The notes beneath the pieces are model-generated. The model made no database searches and had not been told where the DNA came from. It worked only from the letters and a program-made list of their open reading frames with translations. This document shows positions 33,649 through 45,677 of a stretch of DNA of 64,000 bases, piece by piece; positions within the stretch are counted from its first letter, which is position 1, and each line of letters starts with the position of its first letter. Where the stretch lies: positions 1 through 64,000 of the forward strand of contig JAANBB010000158.1 of assembly GCA_014621425.1 (NCBI GenBank), given 5' to 3'. The DNA comes from Cylindrodendrum hubeiense. Its lineage: Eukaryota > Ascomycota > Sordariomycetes > Hypocreales > Nectriaceae. Position numbers and translations under genes: made by a program.

Positions 33649-35322
33649 ATGGCGGTTTCCGCTCGCCACACCGAGAGCGATGTCGCTCCGCCCAAGGACC
33701 AGCAGCATCCAGGTGAGTCTCGGAGACTTCGAGAAACGCGAATTCACCCATTGACCTCTGAATAGTGAGATGGCACAAGTCGACCTTTTTCAACATCACG
33801 GTTCTTGGTCTGTGCAACTTCGCCGCACCCGGAATTTGGGGAGCCATGAACTCCCTGGGTGCTGGTGGCGCAGCATCCCCCAAGTTGATCAACGCCGCCA
33901 ACGCCCTGACCTTCTGTCTGATGGTTGTCTCTTGCCTCTTCTCCAGTGCCCTCGTGCGCTTCATTGGAATCAAGGGTGCCCTGATCTTCGGAACGTATGT
34001 TGCCTCCACCAATGCTACGCTGCATCCCGGCTCTTACTGACCAAACGCAGCCTTGGATATGCCCCTTTCGCCGCCGGTCTCTACGCCAACAACAGATTCG
34101 GAAACGAGTGGCTCGTACTTCTCGGCGCAGCTCTTTGTGGCATTTCTGCCGGTGTCTTCTGGATGGCTGAAGCTGCCATTGCTATCGCTTACCCTGAGCC
34201 CTGGAACCGTGGAAAGGCGCTTGGTTACTGGCTGACTTACCGCCTGGGAGGCCAGGTCTTGGGTGGTGCTATCAACCTGGGTCTGAATGTCCACAACAAC
34301 GAGGCTGGACAAGTCTCATACACTGTCTTCCTCGTCTTCATTGCCATCCAGGCCTCCGGCCCTCTCGTCGCCTTCTTCCTCAACAAGCCCGAGGATGTCG
34401 AGCGCAAGGACGGAAAGAAGGTTGTCTTGAACATTGTCGACAACCCCTGGCTCGAAATCAAGAGGACCATCAGCCTCTTCTTCACCCCCAAGTTTCTTCT
34501 TGTTGTCCTGTTCATCGGACAGGCTGTGTTTGCCGAAGCCGTCTTCTTCACTTACCTCAGTGGTGAGTACCTCTCGTTTGCATTCCTCGACAGCATTTCG
34601 CTAATAATTCATAGCTTGGTTCTCTGTCAGGGCTCGTGCCTTGGGATCATTCGTCGCTGGTCTGATTGCCGTCAGCGCTGGAAACCTCCTCGGTGTACGT
34701 TTTGACGAAAAGCCCCTCCTCTATTTACACATCTGACATTTATTTAGTTGTGGCTTGATCGCACCGGTGTCTCTCTTAAGACGAGAACCCGAAGTTCTTT
34801 CTGGTTCTTGGTTACCCTTCAGGGAGGATGGTGGACTTGGGCTACCGTCTTGGTCACCAGATTCCACCACACCCGACCTACCTATGATTGGTCCACCCCC
34901 GGTTTCGGAACTGCTTTCGCGCTCTTCATCTTCCTCAGCATTGGCTTCCAGATGAACTACCTGTTCCTGTATGTCAACCTCCCGGGTCTCTTGAGTCCTC
35001 GTACGATGCTAATTTCATACGCAGCTACTTCATCATTCACAACTTTGCCGATACCCAGGATGAGATCATCCGTTACTCGGCTCTTCTCCGTGGAACAGAG
35101 TCTGCTTGGCAAGCTGTCAGCTACGGCCTCACCTCTCTGCCTCTCTTTGCCGAGACTGGTGGCGTTTACTTCAACTTCACTCTGTGGGCTGTTGCGATTT
35201 TCCCTGCTTGGCTCGTGTTGCGCCACTTTGGATCTTCCACCACTGATGGAGATGAGACGGCTGGCAGCCAGCTCGATGTCTCGAACTCTGGCGAGGAGTC
35301 AGAGCAGATTCAGAAGTCTTAA
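33649..35322 (+). CDS. UNC93-like MFS transporter (DUF895 type)
   Basis: Polytopic membrane protein of the UNC93 branch of the major facilitator superfamily. Function in fungi is largely unknown; some members affect ion or toxic-compound homeostasis. Six exons, 33649-33712, 33766-33994, 34051-34562, 34615-34694, 34748-34968 and 35025-35322, give 467 residues. Family landmarks: WHKSTFFNITVLGLCNFAAPGIWGAMNSLGAGG in TM1, the LGYAPFAAGLYANNRFGN...FWMAEAAIAIAYPEPWNRGKALGYW block, and FVNYLFLYFIIHNFADTQDEIIRYSALLRGTESAWQAVSYG-like text near the end (here QMNYLFL...). The C-terminal tail is acidic. All five introns are 51-56 bp with clean phases. It sits between two flavin monooxygenase genes on the same strand and could move their substrate or product. 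Confidence 0.93.
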
Positions 35323-36291
35323 AAATGGATAGACGATATCTCTGCGAGATAGACTATATCTCTGTGAGATATAAAAGGGTTCAAGATAGAACATGGTGAA
35401 GGTCGCTTATTTGAGCTTCAAATTAAAGACTAGACTTCCAATAATAGACATAGAATGTTGTTATCTACTGCAAGGAACATTAATATTAGATCTGCATAGA
35501 GTTCAATTCAATTCTAGATGCAATTTTTCGAATCACTTGATGTGCTGTCTACAGTATTAATTATAAATATGCGATACGTAGATAGCCTTAACAAGAACTC
35601 CGCCTCGAGGGCAGTTAAGAGGATGATAAATGCACTCCGAGGAGCCATCTTGGAGTTAGTTGGCAATTTCAGTATACATTAGCGGATAGTATCTTCGTAC
35701 CGACAACAGAAATATGTCGACCTATCGACGTGCCTGGATCAATTTTATTTATTTAGCACACGATTTGTACCATTGGAGCCGCTTCGTGACAGGTGCCACC
35801 ATCTCGTTTAGTTACCATTCTTTGCCCTTAAACAGCAACGCGGCGATGCCCCTAAAAATGCCCCAATGCTTGATAAGGCTGGCTTAATTCGCTAGTGCTC
35901 ATTTGTAAACACTTACACTCGGGAACTGTCCGATTTGGGACATTTGCAACACGCGTCGCGTATTGCGCCATCCTGTTCCCCTCATCGGCATACATTACCT
36001 TCCACGCTTACTGACCCACATTAAATGCCGAGAGCCACTATATTTGGCGTACGGCGCATCTCCCCGCTCATTCGATGCACACTAGCAGATTCAATGAGAT
36101 TGTGCGAGTGTATCATAACGACAAGAATCACGCAATCCATCTGCCGACCTATTGCCGGTCATCCGACCTAGTAAAATGACCTCAAAGATAAAGACTGCTG
36201 TTCACGATGCAAAGTCCTAACAAGTTCGTTAATTGGAAGCATAATTTCACCATTATTGAAAGATAACGGAATAATCCAACAACAAGAAACC
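35323..36291. other. Intergenic, with a 20-bp tandem repeat
   Basis: A 20-bp unit is repeated at 35331-35370 immediately after the UNC93-like stop codon. The remainder is AT-rich with no gene seen; its last few hundred bases are the promoter of the next monooxygenase. Confidence 0.45.
35331..35370. repeat. 20-bp tandem repeat, two units
   Basis: AGACGATATCTCTGCGAGAT and AGACTATATCTCTGTGAGAT lie head to tail with two mismatches, in the 3' UTR of the carrier gene. Confidence 0.85.
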
Positions 36292-38115
36292 ATGGCATCC
36301 CAGGAAGTGAAGCCTAAGGGCAAGAAGAACCTCATCGTCAATGCCTTTGTGATGATGTGTACGCACTGTTCCAAAACAACTTTCTGGATGGCATGAAGCT
36401 GATCAGTTTTGTTTGTGACAAACAGGCAGCGGACATCAGTCGCCAGGACTGTGGAGGCATCCTGATGATAAATCCTGGCAATTCAAGGATATTGAGCATT
36501 GGGTTGAGTTGGCCAAGCTTCTGGAGGATGCCAAATTCCATGGCATCTTCATTGCAGATGTCCTTGGTAGGCAGTGTTGCTCAATGATGAGAATAGAGTT
36601 GAAGTTGACCAAATTTAATAGGAGGCTATGATGTCTACAAGAAGTCTCTTGATCCTGCAATCATTACTGGCTCCCAATGGCCTCTTACGGAGCCACTCGT
36701 TGCAGTCCCAGCCATGGCTGCCGCAACAAAGAACATTGGATTCGGTGTCACTGTATCCACTACCTACGAGCAGCCTTATCATCTGGCCAGGCGCCTCTCT
36801 ACAGTCGATCATCTCACCAAAGGACGGTATGTATCCCTGCTCCGCTGTTGATTTAATATGCTAACAGTATAAAATAGACTTGGTTGGAATGTAAGGGGCT
36901 TCATACTATCAAGCATGTCACAGACTAATTTGTGCATAGATTGTGACAAGCTATCTAGACTCTGCCGCGAGGAACATTTCGGGTCGAGAAAAGCAACTCG
37001 CTGTGAGTCTTTCAGTCGGCATCATGACTCATTCATTAACACATTGTAGCACACCGAACGCTATGACCAGGCAGAGGAATACATGAAGGTCATCTACAAG
37101 CTCTTGCAGTCTTCGTGGCGCGACGATGCCGTCAAGCTTGACCGCGAGAAGGGCATCTACACCGCACCTGAGCTGGTCAGGCAGATCAACCACGACGGAA
37201 AGTACTTCACAGTCCCGGGCCCTCACCTAGTGGATCCTAGCCCCCAGCGAACACCGCTACTTCTCCAGGCAGGCGCTTCAAAGGCGGGCAAAGCCTTTGC
37301 AGCACAGCATGCCGAGGCCATCTTCACATCTGCACACGCCCCGGCTGTTTGCAAGAAGAATATTTCCGAGATTCGACAAATAGCGAAGGAGCAATTCGGC
37401 AGAGATCCTAGCAAAATCAAGGTTCTCGCGCTCGTAACCCCCATCCTGGGTAGAACCGAAGAAGAGGCGTTGGCCAAGTACAATGACTACAAGCAGTATG
37501 CCTCGCTCGAGGGTGCTTTGTCTTTGTTCGGTGGATGGACTGGAATGGATCTGGACCAATACGGCGATGACGAAGAGTTGAGACAGGTCGAGAGCAACGC
37601 TGTTAAGTAAGTCTCCCGAACATCAAACCACTCATGGCTCCATCAGTACTAATAATGCGATAGGTCAACCGTCGAAGGCTATGCCAAGTTCTCCCCAGCC
37701 AACTCCAAGTGGACCAAGCACACCGTGGCCGAGCATGTCAGCCTCGGAGGTAATGGCCCATTGTTGGTCGGCACACCTGCTCAAGTGGCAGACGGCCTTG
37801 AGACCTGGGTCAACGAGGCTGATGTTGACGGATTTAACTTTGTGAGTCTAATCCCATTGCTGCATAATCGAGACTGTGCTAACTTTCTAGGCCTATGCTG
37901 TCTTCCCTCAATCGTTCAAGGATATCATTGAGCTGCTGCTACCCGAACTTCGTGCCAGAGGATTGTTCTGGGACGACTACGCTGTTCCTGGCGGCACCTA
38001 TCGCGAGAACTTCTACGGTACTGAGGGCACCAAATACCCCCCAGCTGAGCACACTGCGGCGAAGTACAGGTGGGCATCAGGTGTCGATGCAAAGGATCAC
38101 CAAATCCCGGAGTAA
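36292..38115 (+). CDS. Class C flavin-dependent monooxygenase (luciferase-like, NtaA/DszA type)
   Basis: Two-component FMNH2-dependent monooxygenase with a TIM-barrel fold; relatives oxidise nitrilotriacetate, sulfones and alkanesulfonates using reduced flavin from a partner reductase. Eight exons: 36292-36358, 36426-36566, 36622-36826, 36878-36890, 36940-37002, 37050-37606, 37664-37841 and 37891-38115, giving 482 residues. Exon 4 is a 13-nt microexon that encodes most of GRLGWN, a highly conserved spot ([22 protein letters not shown]). Other family landmarks: [21 protein letters not shown] at the N-terminus, [71 protein letters not shown], and [15 protein letters not shown] followed by GFNFAYAVFPQ. 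No partner flavin reductase gene is seen in this window. Confidence 0.95.
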
Positions 38116-38794
38116 ATAAAAGTCCAATGGGAAAAGATATATCTTAAAATAATATATCCCTTGATAAAAACCTACGAAACAGTTGAAGAGAAATTACCAG
38201 ATTGGAGTATCGGGTGTCATGATTTGTAATGTTAATTTTGAGGCCCTGAATATGTCACTTCTCAAAAATATAGCCGCTCTTGAGAGTAATCTCACGATGT
38301 TTTAAGATATGTTGAATAGCCACCTTGATATGCGTTGAAACACATGCAAGAACGGTGTACGGACAAGTTTTATTACGATCTCACATGACGCCCGAAGCAC
38401 TATAGTAGATGAGTACTATTTGCGAGTCTATTGCCTTGCGACTAACATCCTGGAATAGCTTGTTTCCTTCCAGCTGTCTGTAACGTAGCTATGTGGTTAG
38501 AATATGAAAACATAAGAATGCACTTACCACGAAATAGTTCATGGAAATTCGAAACAGCAGCATCGTAATTTAGGGCACTTTTCCACTACTTCCCAAAGGA
38601 AGTCAGTGGAAGAAATAACAAGATCCGGAGAAGCATTCTATTAATGTGGCTGGAGACGCAAGAGGATCGTCAGGTGGGTGGCTTGTCAATCAGTTGGAAG
38701 TAGTAAACATATCGATTGATCCCTGGGTTTCTTTGATATACGGCATTATCTGAAACATTGATAATTGTTTAATCGATGGAATTGTCATTTATGC
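38116..38794. other. Convergent intergenic region
   Basis: Between the 3' ends of the class C monooxygenase (+) and the aldo/keto reductase (-). AT-rich, with no gene or repeat recognised. Confidence 0.5.
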
Positions 38795-40081
38795 CTAATG
38801 CCCGACCATGGCCTGGTTGACGGGGGCATATCTATTCCCATGCGGCTTGGCGGAATCAATGATCCTTCGCAGCTCTTCCTTTTCCTCCGGAGTGAAATCA
38901 ATGTCTCTGGATGCCCAATTCTCTTCCAGACGGTGAGCTTTAGTAGTTCCAGGGATGGAAATCAGGCCTTGAGAGGCGACCCAAGCCAATGCAACCTGGG
39001 CCAAAGTGCAGCCCTTTCGAGTTGCGATTTTCTTGATCTCTTCTACGATGGCCCGGTTCTTGTAGAAGTTCTCTCCTTGAAATTTGGGTACTATAGGTCA
39101 TGGTGTTCAGCGTCTCTTCGGGTCAAACCTTTCATCATAGGAGAGGGATCAACTTACCAGTTCGGCGGAAATCATCCGGCGCAAAGTCGTCGGGGGTCTT
39201 GAATGGGAAATCATCAACTAGCCATCCATGACCCAGTGGGCTGAAGGCAACGAAAGCAATATTTAGTTCTTTCGCGGTGTCAATCAGGCCATTGGTCTCA
39301 TGAAGAGTCTCAAAGGCTGAGTACTCTGCTTGAATAGCATCGATCTTGGCGACTGCCAACAGTGTTAGTTAAAACCCTTCGTGTATGAGGAGGAACATAA
39401 CTTACTTGAATTCGCCTTTCTAAGAGTCGCCGCAGAGCATTCTGAGAGACCGATGTACTTTGTTTTTCCGGCCTTTCGGATCTCATCTAAGACCGGGATG
39501 GACTCCTCAAGAGGGGTATCTGTCATGCTTGTATGAGCTCCGGACTATCAATTATGGCCAGGGCACGTCACTCACTGGGATCAATCCGGTGTAGATAGTA
39601 GAGATCAGGAGTGAAGCCTAGTCTCTCAATAGTGCCGTCGATGTATTCCCTGATATGGGATGGTGAGTTGCTGACTTTGCGCTCTGGACCGAAGACCTCG
39701 AAACCACATTTAGAAGCGACTACCGGCCGGAAACGTGTCAGTGAAGTATACAAGATGAGTGACTCTGTAGAACCAACTCACGAAAAATCTTGTCTCGAAC
39801 GTTGTGCTTTCGGATGAACTCTCCAAGAAGCTTTTCATTGACGCCGGCTTGATAGGCAACCTCAACTCGAAATGTTAGTCTTTTCGTCGCTCAGATAAAA
39901 AGTCGAACTTCCGGTCACTCACAGCAGTATCCCAGAAAGTGCATCCTAGCTCGATTGCTTTCAAGAGTACCGGTTCGGCTTCTTCGAGGCTGAGATTGCT
40001 TCCCATACCATGGCTAATGCCCATGGCACCAAACCCAGGGGTTGGGACTTGCAGGTCACCGAAGGAGAGAGTCTTAACCAT
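38795..40081 (-). CDS. Aldo/keto reductase
   Basis: NADPH-dependent reductase of aldehydes and ketones, (beta/alpha)8 barrel. Six minus-strand exons, 40081-39923, 39860-39782, 39719-39576, 39519-39406, 39352-39158 and 39090-38795, give 328 residues, the standard length. The catalytic tetrad is complete: Asp51 and Tyr56 in FWDTAVAYQAG, Lys83 in FLASKCGF, His124 in YYLHRIDP. The C-terminal cofactor region reads [14 protein letters not shown]. The closest known types are yeast/plant AKRs of the YakC/auxin-induced group. It is transcribed divergently from the bZIP gene and converges on the class C monooxygenase, which fits a role in processing a carbonyl made by the neighbouring oxygenases (inference). 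Confidence 0.95.
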
Positions 40082-40571
40082 GATTTCTCAGTTTGTGTTT
40101 ATGGGCTAAAGATGGATTTCTTTTTGTGTTGATTAAACGATGAAATGTATCTGACATATCTGGGCATGATCCCTTTTAAACATCGCTTGTGAGCTATTTT
40201 CGGTGTGCCTCTTGACACAACTTGCCCCTCAAAGATGGGATTAGGTTCGGAGCCAAACAGTGGACTTAAGCTTACCCCCGGCGTTTTCGGTCCTATCAGT
40301 TCGAGAATCCTTTTACACAGTGACACGCGAACCAATTATTCTAGAATCTCCACCCTCGGACTGCGACTCAGCCATGCCATTAGGGGCTTTGTGATGAGGG
40401 AGCCATAGAGGCATTACGCACTCTCCTCCAAACTACTAACCGCTGGTTCGAATATGTGTATTTACTTCGTTGTCCATTCGGATCGTCGTGCTGTGGCGCT
40501 GGACTGCGCTAGAAGCCACCAAAACTGAACTGATGACGGCGAAGACTACACCAAATGTTGCCTAGCGGCGC

Positions 40572-40586
40572 GTCATCCAGTTGCAT
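40572..40586 (+). repeat. 15-bp element, copy 1
   Basis: GTCATCCAGTTGCAT, identical to 40717-40731 and one mismatch from 42006-42020. Confidence 0.7.
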
Positions 40587-40716
40587 TAGCGGGAACTCCA
40601 ACAAAGGAAGAGCCCCGATTGGCGCTGAGTGAGGCACAGTTGGACGCGAAGAATGTGGGTCGAGTTGGAAGTGACGGCTTAAAGGCCAGCTGCCCCCACC
40701 GTCGTCGGTGAAGGCT

Positions 40717-40731
40717 GTCATCCAGTTGCAT
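40717..40731 (+). repeat. 15-bp element, copy 2
   Basis: Identical to copy 1; lies just upstream of the bZIP start codon, where an autoregulatory site would be expected. Confidence 0.7.
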
Positions 40732-40767
40732 GTAATTTCTCAGCGCTCATTCGAACCTGATGTCGTC

Positions 40768-41792
40768 ATGGCTGCACCACAGGAAGAGGAATTTCCCCAG
40801 GGCGTCATCGTCAGCGATTGGAAGCAGCTCGCAGAGATGCGGGACCCGGGTGATAACTGGACGGGCGTGACGGGAACAGCCGAGAGGAAAAAGAGACAGA
40901 ATCGCCTTAATCAAAGGGCCGTCCGTTAGTTTTTGCCTGCCAGATTTGGTCACTAGTTGCTCCATGCAAATGACTGACATATTGCCATCTTTTGGCTGCA
41001 GGGAGGAGGCGGAAGCTTCAGCAGAACGACCCAACTGGAACGTCACAAACTCAACCCTGCCGAATCAAATTTACTGCACCCGGCATGGAAATCCATATGA
41101 TTGGTGAGGGGCAGTTACAGACTACGGAGTATGGCGACAGCAGTACGACAGAAAACGACTGGTGCATAGAGCAAGCAGGCCATCTCCTCATGACTTGCCC
41201 CCAAAGGCTAGCACAAGTTCGGCGCCAGATGCGAGCCGCTTATGAGGACTACGCCCTGAACGCTCCCAGGCCCGAATTCCTGCAGGTGCTCATCAGAATC
41301 AATGTCTTGAATGCGATGGCACGCAACGCCATTATGCTAGGGCTTCCGGTAGAAGGGCTTTGTCATGATGACTTCATCTCACCATTCAGTTACTGTGGCC
41401 CTCGCCCCCCCGACTCGATTGACCCGCTGGCGATGTTACCAGAGAGCCTCCGCCCGACAGCAACACAAATGACAGTAATCCATCATCCGTGGATCGACAC
41501 CTTCCCCATCCCTCGCCTGCGGGATAACGTGCTTCGCGGAATACTGGCTGAGGACCTAGACGAGGATGATCTTTGCAAAGACCTTCTTCGCGTAGAAGAC
41601 GAAAAGACAGCCGATGAGAAGCCTGCCCTCATCATCTGGGGCGACCCATGGGACGTTCGAGGTTGGGAAGCAAGCGTCGCTTTCCTAAAGAAGTGGGGTT
41701 GGCTGATGACGGGATGCCCGGAGCTTCTGGCGTCAACCAACTACTGGCGTACGCAGAGAGGCGAGAAGAGACTGAACTTTGGGCTTTCATGA
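40768..41792 (+). CDS. bZIP-type transcription factor with DUF3425 domain
   Basis: Nuclear regulator of the fungal bZIP/DUF3425 group often found in metabolic clusters. Exons 40768-40924 and 41002-41792 (77-bp intron) give 315 residues. The basic region is ERKKRQNRLNQRAVR joined by the intron to RRRKLQQ; the N-x7-R signature (NRLNQRAVR) is intact. No leucine heptads follow (NDPTGTSQTQPCRIKFT), so a zipper is short or missing, as is common in this group. The C-terminal 230 residues match the DUF3425 pattern: LLQVLIRINVLNAMARNAIMLGL-like helix, PESLRPTATQMTVIHHPWIDTFPIPRLRDNVLR, DPWDVRGWEASVAFLKKWGWLMTGCPELLASTNYWRTQRGE. It shares a promoter region with the AKR gene and is a good candidate regulator of the 31-42 kb genes. 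Confidence 0.93.
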
Positions 41793-44234
41793 TGCACAAG
41801 GGGATGATGTGTATTATAGACATTTCATACATGCGTCATGGTATAGCATGCTACGGATGAGAATCCACTAAATGCAACCCTCTGCAACGCAACACTAGAC
41901 AAACCCACTCCAAGTGTTCTTAGCCAGCTGATCGCCCATATTTGGATCTGATCTAATCCTTGATACGCATGATACGTCAATGAGACCTCCTGTCAAAGAC
42001 CCACCGTCAGCCAGTTGCATTAGTTCCATCAACCAATCTCGAAAAGGTTAGTATTATTCCCCGTGGAGATTGTGGACATGCGAGGCGTTGTTCCTTCAGC
42101 GGAGCAGCGTCAAGTTACTTCCGAGGTTCCGGGTTTCATGAATACCTCCTAATTCCTTAATTGAACCGGCTTACAATGTAACCACTCATTGCTTCCAGTT
42201 AGAGCGTCATAAATAGGACATTTGCTACAGTGATCAACCTCGCCAGATCACAGGTCGCCTAATGCTCTACGAGTCATAACCCCTTTTTAGTAAGGAAAAG
42301 AAGACAATGCTTGTGCTCGGAATAGATTAGATATGATTGCGGGGGATACCCGACTGCCATGGATTCCCATGTATATCCGAAACCGGACGAACCCATGTCA
42401 TGAAATAAGCCAGACGAATGTAGTGAACGGTCAGGGGCGTCATTCTTACGCCTCTAGTAGCCAACTAAAGTCTACACCCTAAGTTGAATGAGGGTTAGGC
42501 GACAGGAGTGATATTCAGCCTACCCTAGCATATCCACATCTTCCCCGGAAAGGTTACATTCAGACGACCTCTGCCCATCGAAGCTGCAATTTTCCATGAT
42601 AAATCACCTTTGGTAAGACCTGTTAATCTATCTCGGCTTTGCTCCGTGCAATGAAAGTGGGCTTCGACACAGATGAGTCGTGTCAGGACCACATGCGGGT
42701 GGACGGAAATTACGCGGAGAGAGCTTGTCTGGATCGACGCATGGGATATCAGAGCGTGGCACGCGAGTGTCCCATCTTTGACTGAGTGGGGTTATATCTT
42801 TGCGTCTTAATCATTGAAGCGTCACCTGTGCCTGGTATTTGCGTCGACCTTAAAACACTTGGTGTCATCACAAAGTTCAGGCGTGGCAAGCGGTTACCTC
42901 AAACCCGTGGAAGATGGGTACCGTGCAATGTGCCAACCACAAATCCGGGGCAATCCAGAGCAGTCCACTACTGCCAATATCTTGAGAATGATAAAATATT
43001 TCAGATTGGAAGCCTGAAATTCACCAACTAAAATGTGACATTCTACTAGCGAATGGAGTCGAGATAGCACACTCTCGTAAAGCTCACGCTGGTTCGGGAA
43101 CCAATGCTTACACTTACAGTTCCTTATCTTCGGAATTAGGAAGCTGATACCGTTATCATATTACCACTATGATAGGCCGCGGTGTTGGCTTTTGGAACAC
43201 CCGTATCGCCGGATGACCCACTATACCCGTCTTCGCTAACTGTGTAGAGCCGTCGCTTAATGGTTCGGTTGCCAAGGCCGAGGTGGATGCACACCTCGAT
43301 CGATACATAATGAAAGAATGCACTAACAACCTATTAGCAGAATTCCTTGTCATCGATGGAGAGTGTTTTGGTCATCTTTCATCCCCCAAGAGACGAACAA
43401 GATACCCAACACTCCTGAGTGCCGCGGACCTCGCAGAGTTTTGGGTGTCACTTCCAAGGGCTAAACGGGGATTGCAAGGTCAAGGCAATACTCCATAGTA
43501 TAAGAATACGTCCTCAACCAGTATTGACTTGAAGCACACAAAGTGACGTCATTTACCAAATAACCCACATGTTACCGTACTCCTGGGCCTAAATTTGCAT
43601 TAGCTTCTCCGGGATCGCTGTTCAGGGCCCGGGGTACAGGGGTACAAGTATATCTGAAGCTACCTGTTGAGTAAGGTTATCGCAACACCCTTGATAAAGT
43701 CTTCGTCAGTAGGTGTGAATGTAGCTCTATTGGAGCAAGGATTTTTGATAACGGGACTGCGAGAGGGATGGACTCTTACAAACCCGCCCCCCACGGCCTG
43801 GTGGGCAGCTAACAACTCATGCTTTGTCACGCACATTGGACCATACCTTAAGCATCGATAATGAATACACGAGTCATATATTTTCAGCTCCGTTGAATGA
43901 GACCTAGCGGCTTCTCACAGAGATATGACATGGCGTCGGAATCTGATTCTCTAGACCATATCAATAAATTTGTAATGCCATCCTTATCTACAGCTGACGC
44001 TATCACTGCCTTTCTTGGATCACACCGAATTAATCTAGATACACATCTTGTTTTCGTTACATAATTGTGCGAAGAGGTTCTGCTCAGAACAACTTCATGG
44101 ATAAAGTGTGAGTGATATCTTACCTGGTCCTGGGTACAGCCAGTATATAAGGACCGGGAGAACCGCCAAGAAAATATACAATACCGATTACTTCTCAGTG
44201 TCATAAGCAACAAACCCAGGTTAATCGATCCATT
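41793..44234. other. Gene-poor region, 2.4 kb
   Basis: Apart from the third 15-bp element (42006-42020) and the promoter of the asparaginase-like gene (TATATAAG at 44144-44151, about 85 bases before the ATG), I see no feature. The ORFs here are short and overlap on both strands. Confidence 0.45.
42006..42020 (+). repeat. 15-bp element, copy 3 (one mismatch)
   Basis: GTCAGCCAGTTGCAT followed by TAGT, close to copy 1 (TAGC). Located 214 bases after the bZIP stop codon. Confidence 0.6.
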
Positions 44235-45677
44235 ATGTTCCGTTCACTTACCACGATGGCGCTTGTCGCCACGGCGGTCATTGCCTCGCCGCTACAGATC
44301 CACAAGCGAGAGGATCCTAACACTGGTTTGACCTGGATCTACAAAGACTCATCTCTGCCAAAGGTCATGTGAGTAGAATGATCATCAGTTCATCTCAACG
44401 TTCTCTAAACTTCACTATAGGTTGTATAACACTGGTGACGGGACCATCCTGGCGGGTTCAACCCATGGGCGCTTGGACAATATCAACTACGGAGGTGGCC
44501 CTGGTGGGTTGACTGCAGAAACCCTCATCGCTAATGTCAGCGAGGTCCTCGATATTGCCCAGTTTGCAGTTCGCAATATTGGGGGAGGCGGCAGTGCCAA
44601 TGCCAACTCGGACAGATTCCTCAACATCTCGATGGATGCAAACAAACGACTGTGCTCCCGTCACTCGGACATTGTCGGCGCTGTTATGATTCATGGTACC
44701 AATACGCTGGCTGAGACTGTGCGTTTGCTGTTGACACCCTACTTTTCTGGAAGCTTTATCTAAATTGTGGCTAGGCTTTCGGTGTTGATCTTACCTTGAA
44801 CTGCTCCAAGCCATTCATTGCGACAGGCTCCATGCGACCAAACTCCGCCTTGTCGCCCGATGGACCGTTCAATTTCTATGACGCCGTCAGAACTGCGATT
44901 CACCCTGAGGCGCGTGATCGTGGAGCCATGATTGCGTTCAATGACCACTTGGTGTCCGTTTTCTATGGAACCAAGACCAATGGTAATACAGCTACGACCT
45001 TCTTGGCAATGGATCAAGGCTACATTGGCCAGTTCCTGGCCGGACAGCCGTACTTTTTCTACGGGCCATCTCTACCCAAGGCGCGACATTACTTCAACCC
45101 GTTCAAACTTCATTATCCCCTTCCCAAGGTCGTGGTTCTTTATGGTCATCGTGAGTGAATGGGACCTATGATCCCATGGATTTGAGCTAACATATCTACA
45201 GAGGGTTTCGACGCAGGCCTGTTGTACGCTGCTGCTGCAGGTGGCGCCAAGTAAGTTATATCTTTCAGCGGCTTTATCGCCTTCATTGGGCCCGCTGACA
45301 AATTAAGGGGAATTGTCATCATGGGCGTTGGACCTGGTGGCCTTAGCACCACCGCTACCGAAGCTGCTAATGCCCTCTTCAAGAAGGGCGTTGTCACTGT
45401 CGCATCACTCCGCCCCTCCTTCGGTGCAGTCGTTCCTGGACCTGCAATCGGTAATATGTATGCTAATAGTTCTTCGACTTTCGAAAAACGGTCCTAAACT
45501 GACAATCTTCGCAGCATCAGCTCAGGTTTCTTGCACGGTGAACAATCCCGCATTCAGCTCCAGCTCGCCCTTGCATCGGGCTACGACGTCCGTGGTATCC
45601 GGAAGCTGTTCGAGGGAGACATCCGTAAAGCGGTATATAACACGGCCACATCCTTTTACAAAGGCACGAACTTGTAG
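44235..45677 (+). CDS. Secreted asparaginase-family protein with altered active site
   Basis: L-asparaginases (type II fold) hydrolyse asparagine to aspartate and ammonia. Exons 44235-44368, 44421-44718, 44775-45150, 45202-45250, 45308-45457 and 45515-45677 give 389 residues with a signal peptide (MFRSLTTMALVATAVIASP). Family landmarks are easy to see: TGSMRPNSALSPDGPFNFYDAV, TKT...GQPYFFY, LPKVVVLYGHQGFDAGLL, GIVIMGVGPGGLS, SGFLHGEQSRIQLQLALA. But the two catalytic motifs deviate. The first, normally TGGTIAG, reads NTGDGTILAG (49-57) with one residue inserted on each side. The second, normally HGTDT, reads HGTNT (136-140), so the catalytic Asp is Asn139. Classical hydrolysis may be lost or changed. 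It could be a degenerate copy, a binding protein, or a related amidohydrolase. Splice sites and frame are intact, so it is not a simple pseudogene. Confidence 0.85.

Larger units (their letters stand above)
40082..40767. promoter_or_regulatory. Divergent promoter, AKR and bZIP genes
   Basis: Contains two exact copies of GTCATCCAGTTGCAT (40572-40586 and 40717-40731), the second ending 36 bases before the bZIP start codon. A one-mismatch copy lies downstream of the same gene (42006-42020). Confidence 0.5.
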
